Below are positions 51,774 to 61,787 of a DNA stretch of 64,000 bases, in pieces. The position numbers and the translations under genes are program-made. Source of the DNA: Flavivirga sp. 57AJ16 (lineage in GTDB: Bacteria; Bacteroidota; Bacteroidia; Flavobacteriales; Flavobacteriaceae); NCBI RefSeq assembly GCF_028736925.1, contig NZ_JAQZAT010000003.1, positions 186,001 through 250,000 on the forward strand, read 5' to 3'. Numbering within the stretch: the first letter of the stretch is position 1; the number at the start of each line of letters is the position of its first letter. The notes beneath the pieces were generated by a model, which was not told the origin of the DNA, made no database searches, and saw only the letters and a program-made list of their open reading frames with translations.

Positions 51774-52979
51774 TCACTCTTTACCATCCACATAATCTTG
51801 TAAATACAAGAAACGCTCTGTTAGTTTTCCATTTTTTGTTATTCTGGCACGCTCTAAAATACCATCTGCATCGTTATTAAAAAAAGCTGGGATAACATAT
51901 TGGAGAAATTGTTCGCCAAAACCTTCGCTAGCATCTTTTGGAAGCTCGCACGGCAAATTATCCACTGCCATCACTGTAATCGCGCCTTTTGCATTAAATG
52001 CAACTTCTTTTTCAGATTGCGGGTCGTAACCATAAAATGGTTTTGCGATGGTCGATGCCCTTAATGTAGAAGCCACAGGGCCATCTACATCACAGCTAAT
52101 ATCTGCCACTAAATTTATATTGAAATTTGGTGATTTAGCATCTTCCCTCGTAAACAAATAAGGCGCTCCTGTGCCATAAAAATGTCCCGCTATAAAAAAA
52201 TCGGTTTCTTTAGCATAAGGCATAAAATTACTTTCATAACCTGTGGCATCTTTATAAAATTCTTCTGCATTGCCAACTTTGCCATCCTTGCGCTTATTAT
52301 ATTCCATGACATCTACCAAACAATAAACGGGCTCGGTAAATTTAGCCGTTAAATACAGGGCATCACTAACTTGCTTTATTTTTAAATGATCTAGAATTTC
52401 TTTTGCCCCACGCGCAACTTTCCCTGTTCCAGAAAGTAATATCTTAATATTCGGTAATTGTATTTTATCTAACGCTGCCTTAACCGCTTTTAAATCTGCA
52501 AGACTTTCTACTTTTGGTAAATCAAATAGTCCATCTCGTAATCCTAATGCTCTAAAACCATTATAAGCACCTACCAATCCTGCATAATAACCAAACCCTA
52601 TTAAACGGAACCCATGACTACCTGTTATGGTTTCATGATCATATAGTTCGATATTTTTATTTAAAATGGCCTTTAAGAGTTTTCTATTATAGGGTTGCTT
52701 TTTTATAGTGTGTGAAAAGAAAAAGTATTTTTTATTCGGTATTAAATTTTCAACTGGTACTTCCTTTACACCAAGCATCACATCACAATCATCTATATTA
52801 CTTACAGTTTCAAACCCTTCCGTCTTATATTGTTCATCAGAAAACACACGAATATCACTAGATTCTACTTTAAAAGCCGCTTCAGGAAATTCTTTTTGTA
52901 CTTCGGTTAGTTTTACTGGAGAAAATACCACGCGTCTGTCTGGTGGGTTTTTGCGCTCTTTTATAATAGCAAACTGCAT
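51774..52979 (-). CDS. Saccharopine dehydrogenase/alanine dehydrogenase-like oxidoreductase
   Basis: A 401-residue protein. The N-terminal AlaDH/PNT domain starts FAIIKERKNPPDRRVVFSP and has the FFFSHTIKKQPYN lysine/histidine region. A Rossmann-like NAD domain follows (ILLSGTGKVARGAKEILDH, about 180-200). This is the pattern of NAD-dependent, lysine-forming saccharopine dehydrogenases and their bacterial relatives. Lysine degradation or spermidine pathways are possible, but the reaction is not determinable. Confidence 0.82.
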   Translation of the reverse strand: MQFAIIKERKNPPDRRVVFSPVKLTEVQKEFPEAAFKVESSDIRVFSDEQYKTEGFETVSNIDDCDVMLGVKEVPVENLIPNKKYFFFSHTIKKQPYNRKLLKAILNKNIELYDHETITGSHGFRLIGFGYYAGLVGAYNGFRALGLRDGLFDLPKVESLADLKAVKAALDKIQLPNIKILLSGTGKVARGAKEILDHLKIKQVSDALYLTAKFTEPVYCLVDVMEYNKRKDGKVGNAEEFYKDATGYESNFMPYAKETDFFIAGHFYGTGAPYLFTREDAKSPNFNINLVADISCDVDGPVASTLRASTIAKPFYGYDPQSEKEVAFNAKGAITVMAVDNLPCELPKDASEGFGEQFLQYVIPAFFNNDADGILERARITKNGKLTERFLYLQDYVDGKE

Positions 52980-53114
52980 ATTTATTTGTTTATTTATTTG
53001 GCCATTTAACGGTTCTATAAATGCTAACAGTATCTATGGCAAACTGTTACTTGAATACTGGAACAATTTTTGCACGAAAATAAGAGGATTTGCATGGTTA
53101 TACAAACTTTTTGA

Positions 53115-53122
53115 TACCTTTG
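53115..53122 (+). promoter_or_regulatory. Candidate promoter of ssrA
   Basis: TACCTTTG fits TAnnTTTG, with a TTTG at 53089-53092 in the -33 position, 22 bases upstream. It is 56 bp before the mature tmRNA, so a processed 5' leader is implied. Confidence 0.5.
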
Positions 53123-53178
53123 CTGTCTACATTAAGAGTTATATTACAGAAAATCACTAGAAGTGATAAATTAATTAT

Positions 53179-53571
53179 GGGGTCGACTGGTTTTGACAGC
53201 GAGATTAATTGAACGGTAAGCACGTCGTGTAATGACATTGAAACACGTTAAAGGCTAGGTCAACTTTTAAACGGCGAGAATAACTACGCTTTAGCTGCAT
53301 AATCTGAATTTATAGTAAGATTTGCCTAGTCCCGCAAGGCGGGAAAGCTTTATGTCTCCGGAAAGCCTTTGTTAACGGCGTTCCATTTTGAGGCATCGTA
53401 AATGTTAACATAGATTAGGTAGCGCTTTGATGCCTTTTTGAAACTAAAAAAGATAAGTTATTAGTGGGTTGTCTTTAACCAGCTTATAATCGAAAAACCA
53501 AGAAAAGAATAAACGTGTAGAAAGCTCTTTGGTTACTTGTTTGGACGAGAGTTCGATTCTCTCCGACTCCA
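53179..53571 (+). ncRNA. ssrA: Transfer-messenger RNA (tmRNA)
   Basis: The 5' end GGGGTCGACTGGTTTTGACA pairs through seven bases with the 3' end CGACTCC plus discriminator A, as in tRNA-Ala with a G-U at the third pair. The T arm is GGACGAGAGTTCGATTCTCT and is intact. The tag frame at 53273-53302 reads GENNYALAA and TAA, which matches Bacteroidota tags. CCA is not encoded and must be added. The RNA rescues stalled ribosomes with SmpB. A strong hairpin terminator follows. Confidence 0.97.
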
Positions 53572-53595
53572 CTTTTAGAGTATCAAAACTCATCA

Positions 53596-53628
53596 AAAAC
53601 CCTGTAAATATATAATTTACAGGGTTTT
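53596..53628 (+). terminator. Terminator of ssrA
   Basis: A 14-bp perfect stem AAAACCCTGTAAAT / ATTTACAGGGTTTT with a 5-base loop lies 24 bp after the tmRNA. It could work in both directions. Confidence 0.88.
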
Positions 53629-53717
53629 ACATTTTATATGATACCATACAATATAAAACCATCTAAAAGGTGACTTGAGAGGCGCATTCAGAATTTACAA
53701 AGTTTAGAATCCGCATC

Positions 53718-53760
53718 AAAAAAAATCAAGATTTGATTGATTTTCAAGTCTTGGATTTTT
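53718..53760 (+). terminator. Possible second hairpin beside the decayed insertion sequence
   Basis: A stem of AAAAATC/AAGATTTGA with TCAAGTCTTGGATTTTT and a T-run lies between ssrA and the transposase remnant. It could instead be the end of the insertion sequence. Confidence 0.4.
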
Positions 53761-53849
53761 CTTTTTCAAGAATTTGAAGGTATAGCTGGGTTTTAAATGA
53801 GGATTGAACGCACTTATCCTATATTTTTTTTTGACAATATCAATAATTT

Positions 53850-55206
53850 TCAGGCAACTATCAGATTTTTGATGTCTTGTATTCTACGTCCAATATCCAA
53901 GGCATTGGCAGTATGTTTTCCAAAAAATATCCAGAGTTTTTCTGTGAGTTTTGTTTTGGCTTTAATCTTTTTAGGGTGATAGTGTTCTTTTTCTTTTCCA
54001 AAACTACCTTCCGATCTTGTTGCTCGTTCCTTGGTTATTAATGCTTTTAGCTTCTTTTCTTCTCGGTAATTTTTAGGAAGCTTACCTTTGCGCTTAAAGT
54101 CGGTCCTGATGTTGTTTTTTGTAACAAAATTCCAGTTCTTGTTAGTGACACAGATAGCATCGGCACCCACTATTTTTGTTTTCACTTGAGTCAATGATTG
54201 CGCTTTATAAACAGTACTTTTAAGCCTTGTGCCTTCATTAAAGACATTAAAGCTTAGATGCTCTATAAAATTGATACCACCTATTATGAAGTTTGTTTAC
54301 TTTCGCTCCGAATTCTACAGGTTTTACCTCTTTTCCCCTTACAATGGGCCTAAGGTAATCTTTAGCAATACTCACAATTCTATTTTTGGGTGATATACCT
54401 GTATCGAAGTACTCTTGCTGTTGTGTATGCTCTTTTTTAATGGTAGCCACCCGTCTGTAACAAGTTACCGTAAAGTTCAACTTGTTTGTATCACGAAGTT
54501 CTTTTTCAAAGGCTATAGGCTTTCTTAGTAAGTGCAATAAAGCTCTTGTTAGAGGTTTTCTTTTTTTGTTTGTTTTTCTGCGCATTTTACTAAATCCAAA
54601 AATAGCGTTTCTTCCATTTTAAGTACTTGGTTCGCATCATTTTTATTCCCAAAATTTTGCAGTTTATTCGTAGTTGTTTATACAATCAATCCACGGCTTC
54701 CCTCAATAATTTTTGGGGAGTGGGATAGCGTATTTCGCTCTCATAACAAGTAGCATCTACCGTAATTTCACTTTTGCTATCTATATAAGGGCTCCAGTGG
54801 TTATATAAAACGTTCTTTAATGAATCAATACTACGTTTATCTGCCAATTCACACCGAACTTGACTCACTATTTTAAAGTTGGTTAAGCGGTGCAACCCAA
54901 ATGGATGTCACAGAAAAATTGATAATCAATATTACTGTTAAGTTGTTCTATAGGCTTCTTGTCTGAACAACAAGCATAATGCTTTAATAGCATTAAGGCG
55001 ATGCGTCCTTTTGGGCTAAATAGCATTTTTGAACCCGTTGCTTTTTCTGAAATCCTCATTTTCTCAACTAAAGACTTCCAAGGAATCGCTAGATGAATTT
55101 TACCCAAATCACTCTGTAGAAAACGGGCGTAATAGGCATCAAAACTTTCTGTAGCAGATAAAAATGAAAAACTATGCTGAAACTCACTAATTCTTAGTAA
55201 TACCAA
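53850..55206 (-). pseudogene. Decayed transposase (DUF772-type, IS1182-like)
   Basis: Four minus-strand reading pieces in order make one transposase: 54883-55206 (N-terminal, FSPKGRIALMLLKHYACCSD, DIDYQFFCDIHLG-like), 54686-54895 (SEITVDATCYESEIRYPTPQ, with a catalytic Asp region), 54247-54585 (HNRWYQFYRASKL at its end) and 53850-54194 (ATRSEGSFGKEKEHY). They are separated by a frameshift near 54890, a TGA at 54686-54688 after REAVD where Trp is expected, and further frame changes near 54220 and 54600. The N-terminal start runs into a class 2 terminal motif at 55199. No mobility is expected. Confidence 0.85.
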
Positions 55207-55214
55207 TTATGAAT
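55199..55214. repeat. Half terminal repeat of class 2
   Basis: AATACCAATTATGAAT equals the left end of the class 2 elements at 20325 and 41412, without a body or second end. It joins the transposase remnant to an AraC fragment. Confidence 0.75.
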
Positions 55215-55267
55215 GTGCCTTTAAAAAACAGTTTGGAATAAGTCCAAAGCATTTTTCTAAACTTTAG
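55214..55267 (+). pseudogene. C-terminal fragment of an AraC-family regulator
   Basis: The frame reads FKKQFGISPKHFSKL then TAG, the typical end of the second helix-turn-helix of AraC proteins. No upstream part is present in this window. The nearby intact AraC gene (56063) is on the other strand and has a different C-terminus, so this is a relic of another regulator. Confidence 0.7.
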
Positions 55268-55327
55268 AAAAGAAGAGACGTGTTTAAAAAAACGATTTCT
55301 AAACTACTTAAAAACTTGTCCTTTTAT

Positions 55328-56002
55328 TTACACTAAAGAGTTTTTATTAATAAGTGAAATAAATTCATCTTCTTTGCCATCGGAAATGGTTACTGAATTA
55401 TGAGTACAGTTACCAGGCAGAATAGGGTCAAAATTATTAATGTCGATTTTTGAAGCTTTAAATTCTTTACGCTGTAGATGAGTATACATATTCAAAGCCG
55501 CTTTAGAAGTTGCATAGGCTATCATGGAATAATCTGAATAACAAAACTGATCATCTCTCATATTGTCTATACAACCAATTGAACTAGTAACATTAATGAT
55601 ATTTGGATTTTCACTATTCTCTAATAAAGGTTTAAAAAGTTGAACCAATCTTATTACTGTAAACACATTAATCTCATAAGTTTGTTTAACTTCTTTAATA
55701 TTAATATGTTCTATCTTTTGACCAAAACCATTAGCGACTTCAGCATTATTAATTAATAAATCTAATTTCCCATAATTTAATTCAAGGTATTCCTTCAATT
55801 CTATCAAACTCTTTTCTGATGTAAAATCTACTTTTACTAAATCATAATTTTGTAAATATTTTCCCTCCACCGACAAAAGCCTATAACTTTCACTACTTGC
55901 GGCAAGTATCACATCGTATTTATTATTTAATATAATATTAGCAAAGGTTTTCCCAAATCCGTTCCCAGATTCTGTAACTAAGGCTATATTTTTAGTTTTC
56001 AT
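55328..56002 (-). CDS. Short-chain dehydrogenase/reductase (SDR), slightly atypical
   Basis: A 224-residue SDR with VTESGNGFGKTFA as the cofactor loop (Glu in place of the usual Gly), INNAEVANGFGQ (Glu for Gly), TSSIG and YATSKAAL with the YxxxK pair. It is on the short side for the family. It follows the AraC gene on the same strand by 61 bp and may be part of its regulon. The substrate is unknown. Confidence 0.83.
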   Translation of the reverse strand: MKTKNIALVTESGNGFGKTFANIILNNKYDVILAASSESYRLLSVEGKYLQNYDLVKVDFTSEKSLIELKEYLELNYGKLDLLINNAEVANGFGQKIEHINIKEVKQTYEINVFTVIRLVQLFKPLLENSENPNIINVTSSIGCIDNMRDDQFCYSDYSMIAYATSKAALNMYTHLQRKEFKASKIDINNFDPILPGNCTHNSVTISDGKEDEFISLINKNSLV

Positions 56003-56062
56003 AACTATAACTATTTAATAAACACTTTATTCAATTTAAAGTATTGTCTTGATTTAACTTTT

Positions 56063-56950
56063 TTATTCTTTATGTCTAAATTTATTAGGTGTAGTACCAC
56101 TAAATTTTTTAAAAAATCTTGTAAAATGAGTTGGTTCTTGAAAATTCAATCTATAAGCAATTTCAGCGATATCTAGCCCAGAAAATCTTAATAAGCTTTT
56201 GCTTTCAACTAAAAGTCGTTCTTGAATAATATCTTTGGCACTTTTTCCAGTAAATTTTTTCACAGTTGTAGTGAGATAATTTGGAGTAATGTTCAGCTCA
56301 TTAGCATAATCTCCTACACTTTTAGTTTCTATATACATTTTATCAACTAATGTTTCAAACTTTTGCGTGATCATTTGGGCTCTTGGTAAATGATTTTCAG
56401 TTATACTTAATCTATCATAAATTGCCTTGCAATAATATAAAAATGATACCAACATGCCTTCCAACATCTTTTCTTGATAAGGATGCGGATTTTTAAAAAC
56501 AGAATGCATTCTTTCCGCATCCAATAGTAAAGTTTTATGCTCTTCTTTTGACAAAATCAACGGCTTACTTTCCGACATTTTTAGAAAAGGAAAAACTTCG
56601 ATATAATTCTGGACCACATTCATCAAAAAATCTTTTTTGAACATTATGTTGTATCCTGTCATTTTTTCATCCCTAACCCAAGAAAATACTTGTCCAGGTA
56701 CCACAAACCATAATGGGTATTCCTCTACATTAAGTAATTCTGTGTTTATATTTAACTTACTATTCCCCACAGAGCTTAATAGCCCAATATGAAAAAAACT
56801 TTGTCTATATGGCGGCATACAACGTCTTGAAGAAGGCTCCATACTCTCGATGGTAAAAATATCAAAACCTGGTATGTGGCTTCTGTGTGGAAACCCGATG
56901 ACTTTGTGGATTTCATTACTAGAATTATATATTGGTATTTCTGATTTCAT
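56063..56950 (-). CDS. AraC-family transcriptional regulator
   Basis: About 295 residues. A cupin-like sensor half (FDIFTIESMEPSSRRCMPPY) is followed by two helix-turn-helix units (SVGDYANELNITPNYLTTTV and DIAEIAYRLNFQEPTHFTRF), ending SGTTPNKFRHKE. I choose the ATG at 56950 (MKSEIPIYNSSNE); an ATG at 57001 would add 17 hydrophobic residues that the family lacks. It lies just downstream of the efflux genes on the same strand, so it is probably their regulator or a neighbour control gene. The inducer is unknown. Confidence 0.87.
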   Translation of the reverse strand: MKSEIPIYNSSNEIHKVIGFPHRSHIPGFDIFTIESMEPSSRRCMPPYRQSFFHIGLLSSVGNSKLNINTELLNVEEYPLWFVVPGQVFSWVRDEKMTGYNIMFKKDFLMNVVQNYIEVFPFLKMSESKPLILSKEEHKTLLLDAERMHSVFKNPHPYQEKMLEGMLVSFLYYCKAIYDRLSITENHLPRAQMITQKFETLVDKMYIETKSVGDYANELNITPNYLTTTVKKFTGKSAKDIIQERLLVESKSLLRFSGLDIAEIAYRLNFQEPTHFTRFFKKFSGTTPNKFRHKE

Positions 56951-57046
56951 TATCCTATAAAAATATAAAATAATGAGTGAAATATCCGTTACATCAAACA
57001 AATAAAGATTATTATTAATTCTAGAACTTGATATCTCCCTAATATT

Positions 57047-58501
57047 CTATTCAGACATACTTAATTGTTCAAATTTTGTATTAAGTTCTTCTTCTGAAAT
57101 TATTTGCCATCCGCCGCCTAGAGCTTTATATATTGCAATTAAAGATGTAGTCGCAGAAATTTCGCTTGTGGCCAATAAATTTTCCGAAAGCAACATTGTG
57201 TTTTCCGCACTCAAATAATCGATAAAATTATCTAATCCTGCATTAAACCTTTGTTTTGCAATAGCTGCCGCCCGTGAACTTGCTTTAGAAGAAGTTCTTA
57301 AAATTTCTCGCCGTTGCAATTCGTTTGAATAATTTGTCAATGCTGTTTTAATTTCTTCAAGCGCTTTTAATATGGTTTTCTCATACTGATTTAAAGCTGC
57401 CAGTGTTAACGCATCATTTTGTTTAATTTGTTGTTTTACGCGACCTAAATTGAATGCTGCCCAACTAATATTGGGCATAATACTCCAAGTAAATGACTCT
57501 TTCTTTCCGAAGTTAGAAAAGTCTACTGCCGAAAATCCTATGGCCCCTCCAAACTGAACTTTAGGGTACAATTCTGCTACAGAAATATTATACTTAGCAA
57601 TTTGCACTTGTAGCGTAGCCTCCGCTCGGCGCACATCAGGTCGACGACGCAAAAGCTCGTTTATATCTCCCAATGCCACAGAAGACGGTAAACTAGGTAA
57701 CGGTTTGTCGTTTAAAAGCGTCTCATCCAAATTACCGGGTATTTCACCAATAAGTACGCTTAAGCTATTTTTTAATGCCTCAACACGTGTTCTTAGCGGG
57801 TAAACAGTAGCTCGTGTATTTTCTAATTGTGCTAAGGCTCTAGAAACGTCTAAACTGTTGCTTGTGCCTGCTTCAGATAGTTTTACGGTTAAATCGTAAG
57901 TGTTTTGCTGCCCCTCTAAATTACGTTCTGCAATATTAAGTAGATATTGAGTACCTCTTAATTCCATGTAGTTTTTAGCTGTTTCTGCAAATATACTTAC
58001 ATACACACTTTGCACATCTGCCAATGCTAATTGGCTGTTGGCATAAGCGCCTTTTATACGGTTAGATACTCTACCAAATACATCTGCTTCCCAAAAAGCA
58101 TCAAAACTTGCACTGTAAGTATTAAAGGTAGGGTTGCTACCAGAAACAAAAACGTTTTCCCCTAGACGCGTTCTGGTATAATCACCTTTAGCCGTTACTG
58201 TGGGAAGTCTATCTAACTTTGTTCCCTTCAAAAAGGCACGTGAAGCATAAAAATTTGCGACTGCAGTATTAATATCCAAATTATGTTGTCCTACTTTTTC
58301 AATTAATGAATCCAACACAGGATCGTTAAACTCTGACCACCAATTTTGTGTTATATCTAGATTTGAATAGATGTCTTCTTCTAAGTTTTCTTCCAGAAAA
58401 CTATTTTCTACGTTAGCATTTGACTTTACTTCAAAACTTCTTTTTGTAATCCCACAAGAGATTAAGAATAAAGCTAGTGCCATAAGGGTTAGATGTTTCA
58501 T
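57047..58501 (-). CDS. Outer-membrane efflux lipoprotein, OprM/NodT type
   Basis: A 484-residue protein with a lipoprotein signal (LALFLISCGITKRS, lipidation at C16). Two TolC/OEP repeats follow (about 55-250 and 270-465) with PDVRRAEATLQVQIAKYNIS and TRATVYPLRTRVEALKNSLS. It should form the trimeric outer-membrane channel of the pump encoded just upstream. It lies 23 bp after the RND gene and ends the operon before the AraC gene. Confidence 0.93.
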   Translation of the reverse strand: MKHLTLMALALFLISCGITKRSFEVKSNANVENSFLEENLEEDIYSNLDITQNWWSEFNDPVLDSLIEKVGQHNLDINTAVANFYASRAFLKGTKLDRLPTVTAKGDYTRTRLGENVFVSGSNPTFNTYSASFDAFWEADVFGRVSNRIKGAYANSQLALADVQSVYVSIFAETAKNYMELRGTQYLLNIAERNLEGQQNTYDLTVKLSEAGTSNSLDVSRALAQLENTRATVYPLRTRVEALKNSLSVLIGEIPGNLDETLLNDKPLPSLPSSVALGDINELLRRRPDVRRAEATLQVQIAKYNISVAELYPKVQFGGAIGFSAVDFSNFGKKESFTWSIMPNISWAAFNLGRVKQQIKQNDALTLAALNQYEKTILKALEEIKTALTNYSNELQRREILRTSSKASSRAAAIAKQRFNAGLDNFIDYLSAENTMLLSENLLATSEISATTSLIAIYKALGGGWQIISEEELNTKFEQLSMSE

Positions 58502-58524
58502 TTTAATTTGTTTTTATAAGATTT

Positions 58525-61500
58525 TTAATTCGCTTGTTTTTTATTTTTAGTCAGCCATTTGCGACCTAGATAGTAAAACACAGGTGTTAAAAAGATACCG
58601 AACAAGGTAACTCCAAGCATACCACTAAATACTGCAATACCTAAAGACACGCGCAATTCTGCCCCTGCACCAGTAGCTATAGCCAGTGGAACCACACCTA
58701 GAATGAATGCCATCGCGGTCATTAAAATAGGACGTAGACGCAACTTGGACGCTTCAATTACGGCTGTTTTTAAATCTTTGCCTTGGTCTTCTAATTGTTT
58801 GGCAAACTCTACAATAAGAATAGCATTTTTACTCGCTAAACCTACCAATACAATAAGGCCTATCTGTACCATTATGTTATTGTCCAAGCCTGCTAGATCA
58901 ATACCTACAATTGCAGACAATAGTACCATGGGCACAATGAAGATTACTGCGAGCGGAAGTACAAGACTCTCAAACTGTGCAGCCAATAACAGAAATACAA
59001 ATACTACAGCCAATAAGAAGGCTATACCAGCGGTATTACCTGTTTGTTTTTCTTGGTAGGCCATTTCAGTCCACTGAAAGGAAACGCCTTGTGGTAAAAT
59101 TTCATCAGCTAATTCTTCCATTCTATCCAAGGCCTGTCCCGAACTATAGCCTGGTGCCACATCACCATTCAATGAAATAGAAGGGTATAAATTAAACCTT
59201 GGGATTCTCGCTGGTCCTGAAATATCCTGTTGTGTAGCAATTGTCCCCAATGGCACCATTTCTCCTTTGTTGTTTCTTACCTCTATACGTGTTATATCAT
59301 CCGGTGTTAACCGGTTAGGTGAGTCTGCTTGTGCAGTAACCTGAAATGTTCTGCCTAGATAGTTGAAGTCATTAACAAAGGCTGAGCCCATATAAATTTC
59401 CAATGACTGAAATATGTCACCCACATTAACTCCAAGCTGTTGTGCTTTCACACGATCAATATCCAAATACAATTGAGGTGTTTGATTGTTAAAAAAGGTA
59501 AATACATTGTTTAGTATAGGGTCGGCATTAGCTGCTCCTGCCAAGGCATAGGTAGCTTCCATTAATGTTTCTGTACCTAAGTTTGAACGGTCTTGAACCA
59601 TCATTCTGAATCCTCCCGCGTTACCAATACCACTTACTGATGGTGGTGGAACAACAAATACGATAGCATCATCCACCTGTGCTACTTTTCCTCTAAGAGT
59701 ATTTAAAAGTTCTTGATAATCAATGCCTTTTTTAGTTCTTACATCAAAATCCTCTAAGACCAAGAATATTGCAGCGGAATTTGAAGCATTGGTAAAAGAT
59801 GTTGGATCAAAGCCCGTAAATGATACCGCTGTTTCCACACCTTCTGTATCTAATGTTATATCCAATACATTTCTAACAGTCTCATCAGTTCTTGTTAATG
59901 AAGAACCTGGTGGCAATTGAATTAAAGTAACTAAGTACTGTTGGTCCATTGCAGGAACAAAACCTTTAGAGACTCTATTAAACTCAATGCCTGTTAATCC
60001 TATCAACCCACCATAAATAACGAGTACTATAATAGCTGTTCTTACCAATTTTTGGACACTTTTACCATAACTGTCTGAAAGTTTATCCATAAATCCGTTA
60101 AATGTGTTACCAATAAACACAAGTGGTTTTAAGATTAATGGTGTCTTCTTATTCTCATCTTTTTCTTCATGCTTCATTAGCAAAGCTGCCATAGCAGGAC
60201 TTAAAGTTAAAGACACAAATACTGAGATGGCAGTGGCTACCGCTATAGTCATTCCAAATTGTTTGTAAAATTGCCCTGAAAAACCTTCTAAAAAAGCGGT
60301 TGGGATAAATACGGCTATTAATACCAAACCAATAGCAACTAAAGCGCCTCCAACTTCATCCATAGTCTTAAAGGCTGCTTCTCTTGGCGACATGCCTTTA
60401 GCTAAGTAGCGCTCCATATTTTCAACTACTACAATAGCGTCATCTACCACAATACCAATAGCTAGCACTAATCCAAATAAGGTTAGGTTATTTAAAGAAA
60501 AACCTATTCCCTGCATTACAGCAAACGTACCAATGAGCGAAACTGGAATGGCTAAGATTGGTATAATAGCTGCTCGCCATGACTGTAGAAACAATAGGAT
60601 AACCAATACAACAAGGATAACAGCTTCAAAAATGGTAGTATAGACTTGATCTACGGATTTCTGAATAAACTCCGTTGAGTTATAAGCTATTTCATATTCT
60701 AAATCGACAGGGAAATTTTTTGATAACCGCTCCATGGTTTCTTTAACATCTGTTGCAGTTTGTAATGCGTTACCTCCTGGTTGTTGGAATACAGGCATAG
60801 CTATCGCTGGGTTTTTTCCTAAATACCCTTTTGTTGCATAATTTTGTGCGCCTAATTCTACGCGTCCTATATCTTTAAGCTGAACAATTCTGCCATCTTC
60901 ACCAGACTTAATAATTACATTTTCAAACTCTTCAGTTGTTACAAGCTTACCTTGTGTTTGAATATTAATTTCAAATGCTGACTGACTTCCTGATGGTAAT
61001 GTATTTAATGTGCCACTCGCTATTTGCACGTTTTGTGCCCTGAGTGCTGCAACAACTTCTCCTGCAGTCATGTCCAAATTGGATATTTTATCAGGGTCCA
61101 GCCAAATTCGCATTGCGTATTCAGCAGCTCCAAATATTTGAATGTCCCCAATACCTTTAATACGGGCCAATTCATCTTTTAACTGAAGCGTAGCATAATT
61201 TCCCATGTAAATTTGATCATAGGTTTCGTCTGGTGAGATTAGATTAACTACTAATAGAATATCTGGTGAGATTTTTTTGGTAGTTATTCCCAATCGTTTT
61301 ACAGATTCTGGCAACCTAGGTTCTGCGATGGCAACACGGTTTTGGACCTGTACCTGTGCTTTGTCTAAATCTGTCCCAAGCTCAAAAGCGACTTGTAATG
61401 TTACCCTACCATCTGCGGATGATTGAGATGTCATATAGATCATGTTTTCTACACCGTTAATTTCTTTCTCAAGAGGTGCCGCTACAGTTTCTGATAATGT

Positions 61501-61671
61501 TTTCGCATTGGCTCCTGGATACACTGCTACAACTTCTACTGTTGGTGGAGCTACATCAGGGAACTGTGATACAGGTAGGGAAAAATATGATAAGCCTCCT
61601 ACTATAAGTATCAGTACACTTAGCACGGCGGCGAAAATGGGCCTTTTTATAAAAATGTGACTAAATTTCAT
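58525..61671 (-). CDS. RND efflux pump, HAE1/AcrB type
   Basis: A 1048-residue inner-membrane pump of normal AcrB length, with twelve helices and two large periplasmic loops. Signatures are FIKRPIFAAVLSVLILIVGG, the proton-relay aspartates in GIVVDDAIVVVENMER, GFSGQFYKQFGMTIA, and the second half GLASKNAILIVEFAKQLED. It exports hydrophobic toxins or antibiotics with proton influx. Its genes are arranged as fusion protein, pump, channel, all on the minus strand and closely spaced. Confidence 0.95.
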   Translation of the reverse strand: MKFSHIFIKRPIFAAVLSVLILIVGGLSYFSLPVSQFPDVAPPTVEVVAVYPGANAKTLSETVAAPLEKEINGVENMIYMTSQSSADGRVTLQVAFELGTDLDKAQVQVQNRVAIAEPRLPESVKRLGITTKKISPDILLVVNLISPDETYDQIYMGNYATLQLKDELARIKGIGDIQIFGAAEYAMRIWLDPDKISNLDMTAGEVVAALRAQNVQIASGTLNTLPSGSQSAFEINIQTQGKLVTTEEFENVIIKSGEDGRIVQLKDIGRVELGAQNYATKGYLGKNPAIAMPVFQQPGGNALQTATDVKETMERLSKNFPVDLEYEIAYNSTEFIQKSVDQVYTTIFEAVILVVLVILLFLQSWRAAIIPILAIPVSLIGTFAVMQGIGFSLNNLTLFGLVLAIGIVVDDAIVVVENMERYLAKGMSPREAAFKTMDEVGGALVAIGLVLIAVFIPTAFLEGFSGQFYKQFGMTIAVATAISVFVSLTLSPAMAALLMKHEEKDENKKTPLILKPLVFIGNTFNGFMDKLSDSYGKSVQKLVRTAIIVLVIYGGLIGLTGIEFNRVSKGFVPAMDQQYLVTLIQLPPGSSLTRTDETVRNVLDITLDTEGVETAVSFTGFDPTSFTNASNSAAIFLVLEDFDVRTKKGIDYQELLNTLRGKVAQVDDAIVFVVPPPSVSGIGNAGGFRMMVQDRSNLGTETLMEATYALAGAANADPILNNVFTFFNNQTPQLYLDIDRVKAQQLGVNVGDIFQSLEIYMGSAFVNDFNYLGRTFQVTAQADSPNRLTPDDITRIEVRNNKGEMVPLGTIATQQDISGPARIPRFNLYPSISLNGDVAPGYSSGQALDRMEELADEILPQGVSFQWTEMAYQEKQTGNTAGIAFLLAVVFVFLLLAAQFESLVLPLAVIFIVPMVLLSAIVGIDLAGLDNNIMVQIGLIVLVGLASKNAILIVEFAKQLEDQGKDLKTAVIEASKLRLRPILMTAMAFILGVVPLAIATGAGAELRVSLGIAVFSGMLGVTLFGIFLTPVFYYLGRKWLTKNKKQAN

Positions 61672-61787
61672 AATATTATTGTTTAAATTTGAGAAATAGT
61701 ATCCCCTTATGCTCTTCCTACTTTGCCCTAAGGTGTGTAGGAAGAACAGTTAAAAGGACTGCTATAAATCAGGGTTGATAATTTTGA

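Noticed and set aside
53797-53979. Plus-strand frame in the IS remnant region
   Set aside because: It runs antisense to the C-terminal part of the transposase remnant and has no recognisable protein pattern.
54247-54585. Independent small basic protein gene
   Set aside because: Its order and spacing with the neighbouring pieces show that it is the middle-to-C-terminal part of a broken transposase.
53179-55206. Integrative element using ssrA as attachment site
   Set aside because: No integrase, no repeated ssrA 3' end and no cargo are visible; only a decayed IS lies downstream.
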